This document shows positions 9,401 through 20,804 of a stretch of DNA of 64,000 bases, in pieces. Below the pieces are notes generated by a model. That model had not been told where the DNA came from, ran no database searches, and was given only the letters and a program-made list of their open reading frames with translations. Position numbers and translations under genes: made by a program. The DNA is from Lycium barbarum (taxonomy: Eukaryota > Streptophyta > Magnoliopsida > Solanales > Solanaceae). Position 1 is the first letter of the stretch, and each line of letters begins with the position of its first letter. Location of the stretch: contig NC_083338.1 of the NCBI RefSeq assembly GCF_019175385.1, forward strand, positions 65,566,884 to 65,630,883, given 5' to 3'.

Positions 9401-11665
9401 TTTCAAAGGTTTTACAGTTTGGAACTTCGTAACTTCTATACATTAATTTTGATCGACCTGACTCCTACTCCGAGCCTTCTGGCGTCGGTATATGCCTATA
9501 TGTAATTATGTGTCGAGTCCTGTAAATTATTTTAATATGCATATGGTCTCTGCACTACTCCGTTCGTGCCATTCGTTATGATTTCGTTCGTCGGTACCCG
9601 GGCCGGCTTTGTGATCGTGCGCGCTATACCATATTCGGAAGTATGATGTGTTACGGTTTCCGAGGCCTCGCCATAGGGCCGGTTACCGTCTATGGAGTTA
9701 TGATGTGATATGGCATGTGATATGTTCTGATGATGTGATATGTGTGTGATACGATTTGTCTGGAGACTGTACGGAGATTTGAAAACTTCTGGAGTATGAT
9801 GTGTTGTGGCACCAGCGTCGGGGGTGACCACGTTCCTAAGCCCTATACATGATTTTTATTTGCATTTGTACATTTATCTTCCGTACAGGTTTGATTTGCT
9901 ACTTTGACGTTTGTGTTTGTTCCTTCTGACTCCAGTTATGATTGTGATTTCTGTACCTTCTGCTTTACATACTCAGTACTTCTCCCGTACTGACCCCCTG
10001 TTCTTCGGGGGGCTGCGTTTCATGCCCGCAGGTACAGAAGCTCGTTTGGGTGATCCTCCAGTTTAGGCTACCTATTCTGCTATTTTGGAGAGCTCCCCTT
10101 GATCCAGAGCTTAACTTTTGGTACATACCTTTTGCTGTGTGTGTTTCTATACATTTGTGGCTGTATGGGTACGGCGGGGCCCTGTCCCGTCATATGTTCG
10201 TATGTTCTATTTTGTTTTAGAGGCCTGTAGTCATATTTGTGGGTCGTGGGTCTGGCGTGTTCGTATGTGGTTCTGTTTTACGTTCTTAAGCGGCCCGTAT
10301 ACTATTATGGCCAAGACGACCCATAAGTTTGTATGTGTGTGTGTGTGCATTTGGGCGATGTATATTCCGCCACCTTTCTGATTTTGATATGACTGTCCTG
10401 CACGGGCGACCGCTTAGGATAAGTGTTTGTTCAATGCTTGTGTGACGTCTGCTATTAGTTTTCAGTTCGAATAACGTATGTTAAGTCTGAATGAGTCTGA
10501 ATATGATGATCTGGTTTGTGAGTCTGTTTGGGGTGCCTAAGTAGGGTGCCAGTCGCGGCCCATGGGGTTGGGTCGTGACAGTCTCCTTTATTCATACTAC
10601 TTTTCTCACATTCTATATCAACTCCCAATATTCATAATATTATTCGCAATATCATAATCGACAATCGTCATTTACGTACATTTGGCAAAATCCACCATTT
10701 TCCTCCAATTTTCCCTTATTTCTACTTCTAGCTCATCCTTGCGTTTTCATGAATTTAATGCTTGTTTCATGATATAAACATCATTTATAACGTATTTTTA
10801 CTCACAACGCTTCAATATTCATAGTTCAATTCCACTATCATTCATTTATGTCACTATTCACTCAATAATGACCCATTTTTGTGTTCTTCTACATTTCAAG
10901 TGTCTAAGCTTTCCAATACTTCATGGAATAATCATGAAACTTACCTTGGATGATGGTTGAACAATCCTTAAGTTGAAATACTCCAATTGACCAAAACCCT
11001 AGTTCCACCTTCTTTGAAATTTCTTCACTTGGATAATCCTTTGTTGTGTTCTTACACTTGATTTCATGAATTTGGTGTTGTTGGTCTTGATGTTCTTTTG
11101 ATTCTTTGGGATTTCTATAGATGAAGTATGTGGAGAGGTCTAGAAGTTTCTTGAGTTGTGTGGAAGAAAATGACGTGAATTGAGGCTTAAGTTCCCTTTT
11201 AATAATTCAAAATCTGGTCTTTAATGAAAAATTGTCGGGGTGAATAGTGGTCGTAAATTGCAGTTTACGGACCGTATTGTGGTTTACGGTCCGTCCTCCA
11301 TGGTCGTTTTTAATCATCCCAGAAACAGAAAGTTTGGCTGAGGATTATGGCAATTTACGACTGAGGTTTACGGTCCGTAAACCAGTTTACGGGCCGTCCT
11401 CCAAATCATATTTAATCATTTTCACAATTTACAGAAAGTTGAGATTTTTGACAAGCTGGAGGACGATTGCACTATACGGTCCGTAAATCACTTTACGGGC
11501 CGTATAATGCCATATACGACCACTGGACTGAAAAAAAAATTCCGCGACTTTCTTATTTCCAAAAATTCATAATTAGCCATTCCCGACTTAACAAAACATC
11601 ATACACTCAGACTCTTCATCATTCCACTCATCATACAAGCGCGAAGAAATTTCCGAGGTGTAACA
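6434..11665 (-). mobile_element. Right (5') LTR of element A, split by solo LTR E1
   Basis: The LTR runs from TGTCACGACC at 6434 to GTGTAACA at 11665 on the plus strand. Without E1 and one TSD copy its length is about 2.39 kb. It carries the shared LTR blocks: a palindrome CGGGTACCCG near the 6434 end, hairpin GACGGA/TCCGTC at 6700-6718, donor-like CAG/GTA at 6845-6840, a CTCACCTT/AAGGTGAG inverted repeat near 7400, and ACGGWCCGT palindromes at 11260-11510. The sequence reads straight through when E1 is removed, judged against the sister LTR at 17200-19214. Confidence 0.9.
7745..10580 (+). mobile_element. Solo LTR E1 with perfect 5-bp TSD
   Basis: Begins TGTTACATCTG and ends GGGTCGTGACA, flanked on both sides by GTCTC (7740-7744 and 10581-10585). 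It has no primer site, polypurine tract or coding domain, so it is one LTR left after recombination between the two LTRs of an inserted element. Internal marks include the palindromic CCGAAATTTCGG near 8816, the CCCCC/GGGGG hairpin near 9997 and CAG/GTA at 10029-10034. Open frames in it are accidental. Confidence 0.93.
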
Positions 11666-12021
11666 AGATCGTACCAGCGGCCCATGTTCTAAACAGATTT
11701 AATTTGGCATGCGAAACCACAAAAGACGAGATTACACTTTCGGTGAATGTAGCCAGTATAATCCAGCACACAAAGTTCTATGTCATTGATGGAGAAATGA
11801 GATATAACGCCTTGCTCGAAAGACCGTGGTTACACATCATGAGGGCGGTGCCTTCAACTTTGCTCCAAATTCTAAAATTCCCAACCTTAAAAGGGGTAAA
11901 AATCATTCATGGGGAGAAACCTGCAGCAAAGGAGATGTTTGCAGTTGAAGAAGTTAGTCAAACACCAAAGAAAGCCCCTGAGGATGATGAGGATGTGAAT
12001 GAAATGAAAAATGCCAAATAG
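11666..12021 (+). pseudogene. Protease C-terminal part of TAT1
   Basis: Directly after the A LTR the plus strand enters a TAT-type protease frame (KIVPAAHVLNRFNLACETTK, YNALLERPWLHIMRAVPSTL, LKFPTLKGVKIIHGEKPAA). The N-terminal half with the catalytic Asp is missing, removed by or separated through the insertion of A. TAT2 at 25042-26150 carries the matching protease region in the opposite orientation. It ends at a stop at 12021. Confidence 0.85.
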
Positions 12022-13130
12022 CAATCATAGGACACGGATTCGACCAGATTCAAAGGGAAAGGAAAGATGGACATGGAAGAAGACGACTTCAGAGTTCCTA
12101 GGTCATTTGTACTACTCGATGATTCGGACGCAGCAAAATCAATGGTGGAACAGCTTGAACAAGTCATTTTGTTTGTCCATCTACCGGACAGAAAGGTATA
12201 CCTGGGCACGAGGTTAACCTCCGAGCTCATGAGTAAATTAATCAAATTTCTTCAAGATAATGCCGATTGTTTTGCATGGTCCCATTTAGACATGACAGTT
12301 TTCCACCCGAAGTCACTACTCACAGGCTGAGCCTTGATCGAAAATTTACCCCGATAAAGCAAAAGCGGAGAACGATAACGGAGGTCAAACATAAATTTGT
12401 CAAGGAAGAGGTAGCAAAGTTATTAAAAATAGTATCCATCCGGGAGGTTAAATACCCGGATTGGTTAGCTAATGTAGTGGTTGTACCCAAAAAGGATAAC
12501 AAATTTAGAATGTGTGTAGATTATAAAGATTTGAATAAGACATGCCCGAAGAATTCTTTTCCTTAGCCTAACATCGATTGCATGATTGATGCGATGGCTG
12601 GCCACGCGATATTAAGCTTTCTTGGCGCTTATTCCAGGTACAACCAGATCCGTATGAACCCGAAAGATTAGGAAAAGACTTCTTTTATAACCAAGTACGG
12701 AACTTACTATTACAACGTAACATCGTTCGGGTTAAAAAATGCGGTGCTACTTACCAACGCCTAGTAAATAAAATGTTCGAAAAACAAGTAGGTAAAACAA
12801 CGGAAGTTTATTGATGATATGTTAGTTAAGTCCTTCGAAACAGAGGACCATTTGAAACATTTGCAGGAGACTTTCGACATACTACGCAAGTACAACATGA
12901 AGCTGAACCCGAAGAAGTGCGCCTTCGAAGTAGGTTCAGGTTAGTTACTGGGTTTCATGGTGTCAAATCAAGGAATCAAAATTAACCAGGATAAGATCAA
13001 GGCCATTGAGGATATCCGGCTAGTCGAGAATGTAAAAGGAGTGCAGAGATTGACCAGAAGGATCACGGCCTTAAGTAGATTCATTTCTCGGTCTTCAGAT
13101 AAAAGCCACTAATTTTTCTCATTGCTCAAG
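12022..13130 (+). pseudogene. Reverse transcriptase of TAT1
   Basis: The RT runs through several frames: SIREVKYPDWLANVVVVPKK, MCVDYKDLNKTCPKNSFP, then after a stop NIDCMIDAMAGH, the segment around YGTYYYNVTSFGLKNA, the catalytic box near 12808 (IDDMLVKS) and LGFMVSNQGIKIN. The TCPK/FPLP-like linker motif and the FMVS motif are typical of the TAT lineage rather than chromoviruses. Stops at about 12566, 12671 and 12943 and at least one frameshift near 12745 show decay. Confidence 0.88.
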
Positions 13131-13580
13131 AAACAAATGACTTTGTATGGACACCAGAGTGTCAGCTGGCCCTAGAAGAATGGAAAAGGTATTGATCGAG
13201 CCCGCCTCTGTTGCATACCCTGAAGGCAGACAAGCAGTTGTACTTATATCTGGCAGTGTCCGAAGTCGCGGTAAGTGGAGTGCTGGTTCGAGAAAAATAA
13301 GGTACACCATTTTCAATTTATTATGTTAGTAGAACTTTAGGGGTGCAGAGAAACGCTACCCCCACCTAGAAAAAATTGGCCCTAGCTTTATTAAGTGCAT
13401 CTAGAAAGTTAAAGCCTTATTTTCAATATCACCTTATATACGTAGTAACGACATACCCGTTAAAAAATGTTATGCATAAACCAAATTTATTCGGTAGGTT
13501 GGAAAAATAGGATGTCGAAGTCCATGGATATGACATCGAATATAAGCCTTGAACGGCTATAAAATCCCAAATTTTAGTAG
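13131..13580 (+). pseudogene. First RNase H domain of TAT1 (gypsy type)
   Basis: Translated pieces include LYLAVSEVAVSGVLVRE and, further on, TTYPLKNVMHKPNLFGRLEK, which are hallmarks of the RNase H that follows RT in gypsy elements. The frame is interrupted repeatedly. This domain degrades the RNA strand of the RNA-DNA hybrid. Confidence 0.75.
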
Positions 13581-13599
13581 ACTTCGTAGCAGATTTTAC

Positions 13600-14044
13600 C
13601 CACGCAATGGTGCCCGATGTAGAGAAAGAACTTCTTTTAACCTCGAGTAAATCCTCAGGGATTTGGACCCTATACATGGATGGAGCAACCAATGTGAAAG
13701 GGACTGGGCTTGGGAATGTACTTAAAGCATCTGCGGGGGATATGATTCGGTAGTCCATAAGAACTTTAAAATTAAATAACAATGAAGCCGAGTACGAGGC
13801 TATGATTGCAGGTTTGGAGCTGGACAGGAGTTTGGGGGCAGAAATCATCGAAGCAAAATGCGACTCACTCTTGGTCGTGAATCAAGTAAACGAGATTTTT
13901 GATGTGAAGGATGATCGGATGCAAAAATACTTGAAGAAGATACAGGTAGTTTTACACCAATTCAAAGAATGGGCTATGCAGCATGTGCTGAGGGAACAAA
14001 ACACCGAGGCAGATGCATTGGTAAACATGTACTCCTCGGTCTGA
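13600..14044 (+). pseudogene. Second (archaeal/plant-like) RNase H domain of TAT1
   Basis: A second, different RNase H follows. It shows WTLYMDGATN with the first catalytic Asp, NNEAEYEAMIAGLELD with the Glu, CDSLLVVNQVNEIFD with another Asp, and REQNTEADAL with the last Asp. A dual RNase H is the diagnostic feature of TAT-lineage plant retrotransposons. One in-frame stop lies near 13752 between the first two motifs. All four catalytic positions are otherwise visible. Confidence 0.88.
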
Positions 14045-15433
14045 GTGGAGGAATATAACTTGGGGACTATGGTCCAATTAATGAACTCCGTCGTCGAAAG
14101 CAACCACGCCGAAGTTAACATGGCAAGTTTAACTTGGGACTGGTGGAACAAGTTCATAGAGTATCTGGCCAAGGGAAAATTACCAGTGGACCCTATAGAG
14201 TCACGCGCTCTTAAGACCAAGGCGGCAACATACAGCTTGATCGAAGGAAAATTATATTGGCGTTCTTTTTACAGTCCTTTAGCCAGGTATTTGGGGCTCG
14301 GAGAGATGAACTATGCAATACGCGAAGTCCATGAAGGAACCTATGGTAATCACCCCGGTGCTGAATCGTTAGTTTGAATGTTGATTCAAGGCGATTATTA
14401 CTGGGATCATATAGAAGAAGACGCAAAGAATTTCGTTCGATAATATGATCGGTGTCAAAGGCACACCCTTATGATCCATCAGCCGGGAGAATAGCTTCAT
14501 CCGGTATTATCCCCATAGCCATTCATGAAATGGGGAATGGACATTGTCGTCTCTTTACCTTGGGCACCAGGTAAGGCTCGTTTCATTTTATTTATGATTG
14601 AGTATTTATCTAAATGGGTTGAAGTGCAGGCCTTCGAAAAGGTAAGGGAAAAGGAGGTTATCAACTTCATATAGGATCACATCATATGCCGGTTTGGCAT
14701 CCCGACCGAGATCACATATGACAATGGCCGACAATTCATAGGTAACAAAGTCAATAACTTCCTCTGGGGCCTGAAGATCAAAAAGATAATGTCCACTCCA
14801 TATCATCTGAGTGCAAACGAGCAGGAAGAATCAACGAACAAGACTATCATTCAGAACTTGAGGAAACGGTTGGATGAAAGGCAGGTTGAAAAAAACCTTG
14901 CCGAAAGTACACTGGGCGTATAGAACAACCTCAAATCAAGCACCAGTGAAACGCCATTTTCCTTTGTATATGGAACGAGGGCTCTGATCCTTATTGAAGT
15001 CGGGGAGCCGAGCGTAAGATCCCAATACGCCACGGGAGATTCAAATGATAAAGCTATGGAAGTAAAACTCGATTTAACAGAGGAACTGCGCGAAGCAGCG
15101 TTAGTCCGCTTGGCATTATAAAAACAACGGATGGGCAGGTATTACAACCAAAGAACCAATCTTCGACATTTCCAGATCGGGGACTTAGTCCTCCGAAAGG
15201 TCACATTACACATAAAAGACCTTAGTGAGGGGAAACTTGGTCCAAACTGGGATGGGTCGTACAAAGTGATCGGTATAACCGGTAAAGGATCGTACCAGCT
15301 CCCATCGGAGGATGGCCAACAATTGGAATTTTGCACACTTAAAGAGATATTATTGCTAAGGTACGACCCGAACCCCCTTTGTGAATTTTTTAACTTACCT
15401 ATTTTGATCATTGCAGGAGAAAATCCCAAATAA
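14045..15433 (+). pseudogene. Integrase of TAT1
   Basis: After a linker (14045-14377) with the REVHEGTYGNHPGAESL segment holding zinc-ligand His residues, the core has Asp in KWGMDIVVSLPWAPG, Asp in EITYDNGRQFIG and Glu in NEQEESTNKTIIQNL. The C-terminal part, open at 15131-15433, carries NLRHFQIGDLVLRKV and GKLGPNWDGSYKV, the GPY/F module. Stops near 14375, 14440, 14490, 14672, 14921 and 15118 break it. In the zinc finger one expected Cys is Tyr (the YDRC segment). Confidence 0.88.
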
Positions 15434-16489
15434 ACTTAGAAAGATTAGAGTTAGACGTGAAAACACGTGTTGCACTGTTTTTCCCTTAGCTTAATTTTGT
15501 CCCGAAGTGGGTTTTTCGGCAAGGTTTTTAACGAGGCAACAACGTACAACGTGTTACTTTAGTTAAAAAGACTAGCCAAGTGCTAGGATCGAGGACTACT
15601 CGGTATCAACGATAGTATTTCTCTTCTCATACTTCGAACACCAATACTGGGGGACCATCATGTCATAAGCCCAACGAGGCCAAACGGATTGTATCATGTA
15701 AGCCGAAAGAGGCTGAATCAATTATTTATTTCTTTGAAAGTGCCTGCATTAGGATTTTTTGTAAGGGCCAAAAGACCGAATGAGTTGTGCCCAGATAGTT
15801 AATTTTGTTACGACAAAAATCAGAATGCCACTTGGCAGTTGTAACGTACAAGCTTGTGAAAAGAGAAGAACACTTCGGTTTAAGCTTTGCGCATATTATT
15901 GTTCGCAATATATCCACTTCACATTCGTAAGTCCGTTATGCTCCTAAGTTCGTAAACAACCCAGAACCAGGGACTACGAACTAGGGACTATCAAAGTTAA
16001 TAAAGGGTCAGCCCAAACAAATTCTAAGCGAATTGAGTCCAACTCATTCACAAAGGCTTTAGACGGTCTAAAATGGACTTAGCCTAAAATAAAAGACTCA
16101 AAAACACTTAATTCCGAAAGGCTGGAAATACCAGCCTAAATGCCCGAAGTGATTAGGAGACATCCGAATTCACAAGCATAAGATATACATAAGTGGCCTA
16201 CCTCAGTCCAAAACTCGTTTGTTCTCAGAAGGTGATTCACCTTAAAAAAATTAACTTGTGCAAATATCGCTCGAAGGCAAGCCCGAGTCTACATTTGAAT
16301 GAGTTATCAGTATGAGCATACTTCGTTCAAATAAACATTAAACAGACGATGTTGTCAAAGACTTCGGTGAGACAAACACTTCCAAAATATATTAGCACTT
16401 CCACAATATATTTACATAAGGCCAAATACCAACCTCAAAAAATATTTACAAACAAAAGAAAGATAAAAAAAATTCTAAGCCTAAGGGCC
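15434..16489 (+). other. Non-coding region after pol of TAT1
   Basis: No coding signal is seen. A G-rich segment at about 15645-15655 (TACTGGGGGACCA) followed by TGTCATAAGCCC at 15660 resembles a polypurine tract and LTR start. However, the antisense ORF typical of the internal region lies further right, so this border is uncertain. Below 16490 the segment is AT-rich and unremarkable. Confidence 0.5.
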
Positions 16490-17180
16490 TATCTATTCCT
16501 TCTCCTCGGTATCTAATTCCTCAGAAGCGGCAGGCTCTTCTTCCAAACTGTCGCAAAGAAAGATTTTTGGGTCTGAGTCTCTACCTTCTAGGCCTGCGAA
16601 ATCTTCGCACCTATGAGGGTGAGCACTCGGGTTTTTCATTTCATATGCTCAGCTTATAGAGTAGAACGGTCATAGCGGATTTGACATCGGGATTGGCTTG
16701 AGCCTGAATCCTGTTCCACTCGGACAAGGCTTGCTGAATCTAGGTCATCTGCCCGGCATTCTCCAGAGTTAGCACATCCAGATCTCAGTTGGCCGCTTCG
16801 AGTTGTTCTTTGAGAGCCTTGACAGACCTATCCCAGGTATCTGCCTTCTCTTGGGCTACCCTTGAACGCTCCTTTTGGCATTTGCCTCGGGGGTAAGGTG
16901 GATAATCGCAGCCTTGACAGCTTCAAGTCCTTATCGCAGATTAGCATCGGCAGCCGCCTCCTCCTCAAGTACTACCTCGAGCTTTTTCTTATCCACTAAA
17001 AGAACAGTATACCTTTCGAGCAGGTGTGCTGGGTAATTTCCAGCCTTAAGTATGCCCTCCTTGGCGGCTGCAAGCTCGGCCTTGAGTACCGAGGGGTCAC
17101 CTACCGAAAGCAGCTGATCTTCCTTCTGCTGCAATAGGATCTTGAATTTTTTGGTCTCATGACCTTGTGCATCCGGCTAT
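16490..17180 (-). pseudogene. Antisense additional ORF of TAT1 (coiled-coil rich)
   Basis: The minus strand, antisense to pol, encodes a Glu/Lys/Ala-rich, probably coiled-coil protein. The open part is 16931-17134 (LLSVGDPSVLKAELAAAKEG, VVLEEEAAADANLR). The continuing frame down to 16490 has acidic end segments such as SEELDTEEKE, with stops between. TAT/Retand elements are known to carry such additional antisense ORFs of unknown function near the 3' end. Its position and composition fit, but the family match is from memory. Confidence 0.6.
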
Positions 17181-17199
17181 CCCCGAACGTCTTTGAGCT

Positions 17200-19214
17200 G
17201 GTTACTGAGGACCAGGGCCAAGCTCTCCTCCCTGTCAACCTGTGGGCATGAACACAGCGTCTGAAGAAAGGACGTCAGTACGAATATTGTACCGAGTATG
17301 AGAGGCATACATAATGAAAGGAAACATCAATAATATGAGGATAACATCAACATGAGACATCTGGATCTGACTGATAATCATAAATGAAGTAATGCATGCT
17401 ATCTTACTCATACTCATTATCATGACATGTATGCATCATATGCAAGCTGCCCGTCCATGTCGGAACGGTGTGATAATCAATAATATTAGCCCGCGTCTAG
17501 GCCTCCCGTGTCCGGGGTACCATCTCATGCCGCCCACTAGTGGTGTCTGCCCACGCCCATAGGTCGTGGTGTATCCGTATCGCCGCCCGCCGAAGCGGTG
17601 TCTGCCTGACCAACTAGGCACGGTGTGAAATGCTCATGACATGCTTAATGTAAATACTCATAGTAATATGCTTATCATAAAATACTTATCTTATCATAAT
17701 GCGTGTATAAGGCTCATGATCAACTTTACTCTATCGGGGTGACGTAAGGTCGTGATCCCCCGGTTACATTATGGAACCATCATGGACATTCTGCCTCACC
17801 TTGAAAGGACTAGTACATAAGGTGAGTGTAGGAAAGGAATAACATCATCATCATTCTAGTGTCATCATATCGTATAACTTATCTCATATAGACATTCATA
17901 GGTATAAGCTTTTAACTTCTTAGAATGTAAGAACTCATGAAAGGAATAGGGATTTAAGTTAAAAGATTCATGCCATTATAAATAAGGACTAGCCTCACAT
18001 ACCTTTGTCGTTTAGCTAAGATATCGCTCACTTGTTCTCCGTCGATATCACGTCGTTACCTTCATAAGCGAATTCGTATCAACATTAGTAACTGACTATA
18101 AGAACGCGTCGCTAATTCTAGGAGAAGTCGGACAACGCTTCCTTCGCTCATACCACTTTTCTCATGTTTTACATCAACTCCCAATATTCATAATATTATA
18201 ATCGACAATCGTCATTTACGTACATTTGGCAAAATCCACCATTTTCCTCAAATTTTCCCTTCTTTCTACTTCTAGCTCAGCCTTGCGTTTTCATGCATTT
18301 AATTCTTGTTTCATAATATAATCATCATTTATAACGTATTTGTACTCACAACACTTCAATATTCATAGTTCAATTCCACTATCATTCATTTTTGTCACTA
18401 TTCACTCATTATTGACCCATTTCTATGTTCTTCTACATTTCAAGTGGCTAAGCTTTCCAATACTTCAAACAACATGGAATAGTCATGAAACTTACCTTGG
18501 ATGATGGTTGAACAATCCTTAAGTGGAAATACTTCAATTAGCCAAAACCCTAGTTCCACCTTCTTGGGAATTTCTTGACTTAGAAGATTCTTTGATGTGT
18601 TCTTACACTTGATTCCATGAAATTAGTGTTGTTGGTCTTGATATTCCCTTTAATTCTCTTGAATTCTTGTGGAAGAATTATTTGGAATGTTCTAGAGGTC
18701 TCTTGAGTTGTTGGATGAATAATGAAATAATATGAAGTCTAAGTCCCTTTTTAAAATCACAAAATCTGGTCTTTAATGAATTCTTGTCGGGATGAACAGT
18801 GGTCGTAAACCACAATATACGGACCATATTTTGATTTACGGTCCGTCCACTGTGGTCGTATTTAACCATTTCAAAGACAGAATGTTTTGGCTGATGGACA
18901 TGGTAGTTTACGACCTGGTTTACGGACCGTAAACCAGTTTACGGGCCGTAAACTGGGTCGTATTTAACCATATTCAACATTTACAGAAAGTTGGGATTTT
19001 TGACATGCTGGAGGACGATTGCACTATACGGTCCGTAAATCACTTTACGGGCCGTATAGTGCCATATACGACCACTGAACAGAAAATTTTCCGCGACTTT
19101 CTTATTTTCCAAAAATTCTTAATTAGCCATTCCCGACTTAATAAAACATCATTCACTCAACTTTTCATCATTCCACTCATCATACAAGTACGAAGAAATT
19201 TCCGAGGTGTAACA
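17200..19214 (-). mobile_element. Truncated A-family LTR
   Basis: Closely matches the right LTR of A from about 6805 to 11665 without the E1 insertion, and ends at GAGGTGTAACA (19214). The first 370 bp or so of the LTR are missing, replaced by TAT1 antisense-ORF DNA. It keeps the donor-like site (here CAGGTT near 17240), the AAGGTGAG inverted repeat and the U3 palindromes at 18830-19060. The best hairpin is at 19018-19060, with 19-bp arms differing at one position. Confidence 0.88.
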
Positions 19215-20790
19215 ACAGCGTCACCCCCTGTCAACTGTGCCATATATACATACACATCACAACAAAGGCCATAGCATCACCCCTATAACCTGGGCCTTGT
19301 AATACACAACAAAGGTCACGGTGTCACCCCCTATCAACTGTGACTTATATATATTTGAAGAATGAAAATGAGTGCAGTGCATAATCAAAATGAAATAATA
19401 GAGCTCTATGTAATGTCACAAAATAGCCATATACATATATTATACTCATGGCAAGCATAGGAGTTCAAATGAAAACTATCGTTCTATCCCACCTTAGAGG
19501 AACAATTTATAAGGTGAGATCAACAACAATGAAATAAATCGAGAAAATCATGAAATAACTTAACATTTTCATATCATCGTTGAAATCATCCTTGAGACCT
19601 TTAAGCATAAAATCATCCCCAACGTAATCCTAAAAAAAAAAAACATTCTCATTTTTAACATCAAAAAAAGCTTTAAGAGTCATAAACATCAATCTTTTGA
19701 AATCAAGGAGGTTATGGAAACGCTTATGGAGTCATACCATAGGAATCATGCTTTTTGAAAGGAAGGGACTAGCCTTAACATACCTGTTCCACTTCCTACT
19801 AGTTACACTTATCCATCCGAGCTCGTAAATCTACATTTAAGAGGATTTACACTAACATTAGACTCATCATCGCACACTTGTCCTATGTTTTCAAATCAAA
19901 CTATTTTAAATTCTGTCGAAAATCAGGCAGCATCTCCCTTATTTATATGCCTAGCCTGAAACCTCAATTCAGCAACCAACAACAGCAACAGCAATACCAA
20001 CATCAGTAACATCATTTCTAGCACTAATATATACCATAAAATAGCCCACATGTTGTTTTCCAACATCCGTAACTAACCCACTTACTATACAATTATTTAA
20101 CGACTTTATCTCCTAAATAATACCAAAAGAGAAAGATTCATACCTTTTTCTTGTCAAAATGATAATATCTTCAAGATTCCACCTTGAATACAAGCTAAAT
20201 CCAATGCAAGTCAATACCGTGATGACAACTACACACTATCCGAGCCTTGATTAGCTAAAATCACTCAATTCTCTCAACATTTTATGACCAAAATACCCCT
20301 ATATGTGCTGAGCTCCCAATCTGATTTTTTTGGTGAAACAATAGGGTTTTACCCCTTTTATAAGGTTCAAATTCGGGTCGGGTCACTGTAGCAGCACTGT
20401 AGCACGCGTTTCGGCTCTGTCAGCCGAACTTGTAATGTCCATAATTCTCTACTCTGATGTCGTATCGATGAGAGGTTTGTGGCATTGGAAAATAGACTCG
20501 ACGAACTAAATTTTAGGATTTTGTTTCACTTCAAAACACTTCATATGATAAGAGATATTGTCCCCCAAGTTGGACCAAAATTTTAACACACAAACTTCAC
20601 CCATCCTTTCTCCAAAGTCGTACTACTCCATTACTTCCACTCATATCCTTATAAAATCTTCTGGTATACCTTATATACATCCTTCACTTATTAAATATAC
20701 TTAATTCCAAAGTGGTTTTACTTAACCATAACTCAACGTACTTATGTTTCAAATTTGATAAGTGCTTCTTTGAAGATACGGGGTGTAACA
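19215..20790 (-). mobile_element. Partial LTR of element F
   Basis: A more diverged LTR on the minus strand. It has the shared CCACCTTA/TAAGGTGAG inverted repeat near 19490 and ends at GGGTGTAACA (20790), directly before a polypurine tract. The outer end is missing at the junction with the A-type LTR. No coding content is seen. Confidence 0.7.
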
Positions 20791-20804
20791 TCCTTCCCCC
20801 CTTA
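20791..20804 (-). other. Polypurine tract of element F
   Basis: On the minus strand this is a purine run with a G6 core abutting the LTR at 20790. It is followed outward by an ATTCGAGGATGAAT block as in A, B and C. Confidence 0.75.

Larger units (their letters stand above)
670..11665 (-). mobile_element. Element A: Tekay/Del-like Ty3/gypsy retrotransposon, nested
   Basis: Reading on the minus strand the order is 5' LTR (11665 to 6434, interrupted by solo LTR E1), iMet primer site (6429-6418), leader, gag, protease, RT, RNase H, integrase, chromodomain-like tail, polypurine tract (1284-1270) and truncated 3' LTR. Gene order with RNase H before integrase defines Ty3/gypsy. The tail with WEAEE-type residues and the iMet primer site point to a chromovirus of the Tekay/Del group. 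Several in-frame stops make it non-autonomous. Its right end joins the protease region of TAT1, so A inserted into TAT1. Confidence 0.9.

Noticed and set aside
10118..10381. 87-residue Cys/Val-rich frame in E1
   Set aside because: Covers conserved LTR hairpin blocks and has no protein family resemblance.
15660..17199. 3' LTR of TAT1 starting at 15660
   Set aside because: A PPT-like sequence precedes it, but the antisense ORF expected inside the element lies further right and no matching 5' LTR is present, so I left it undecided.
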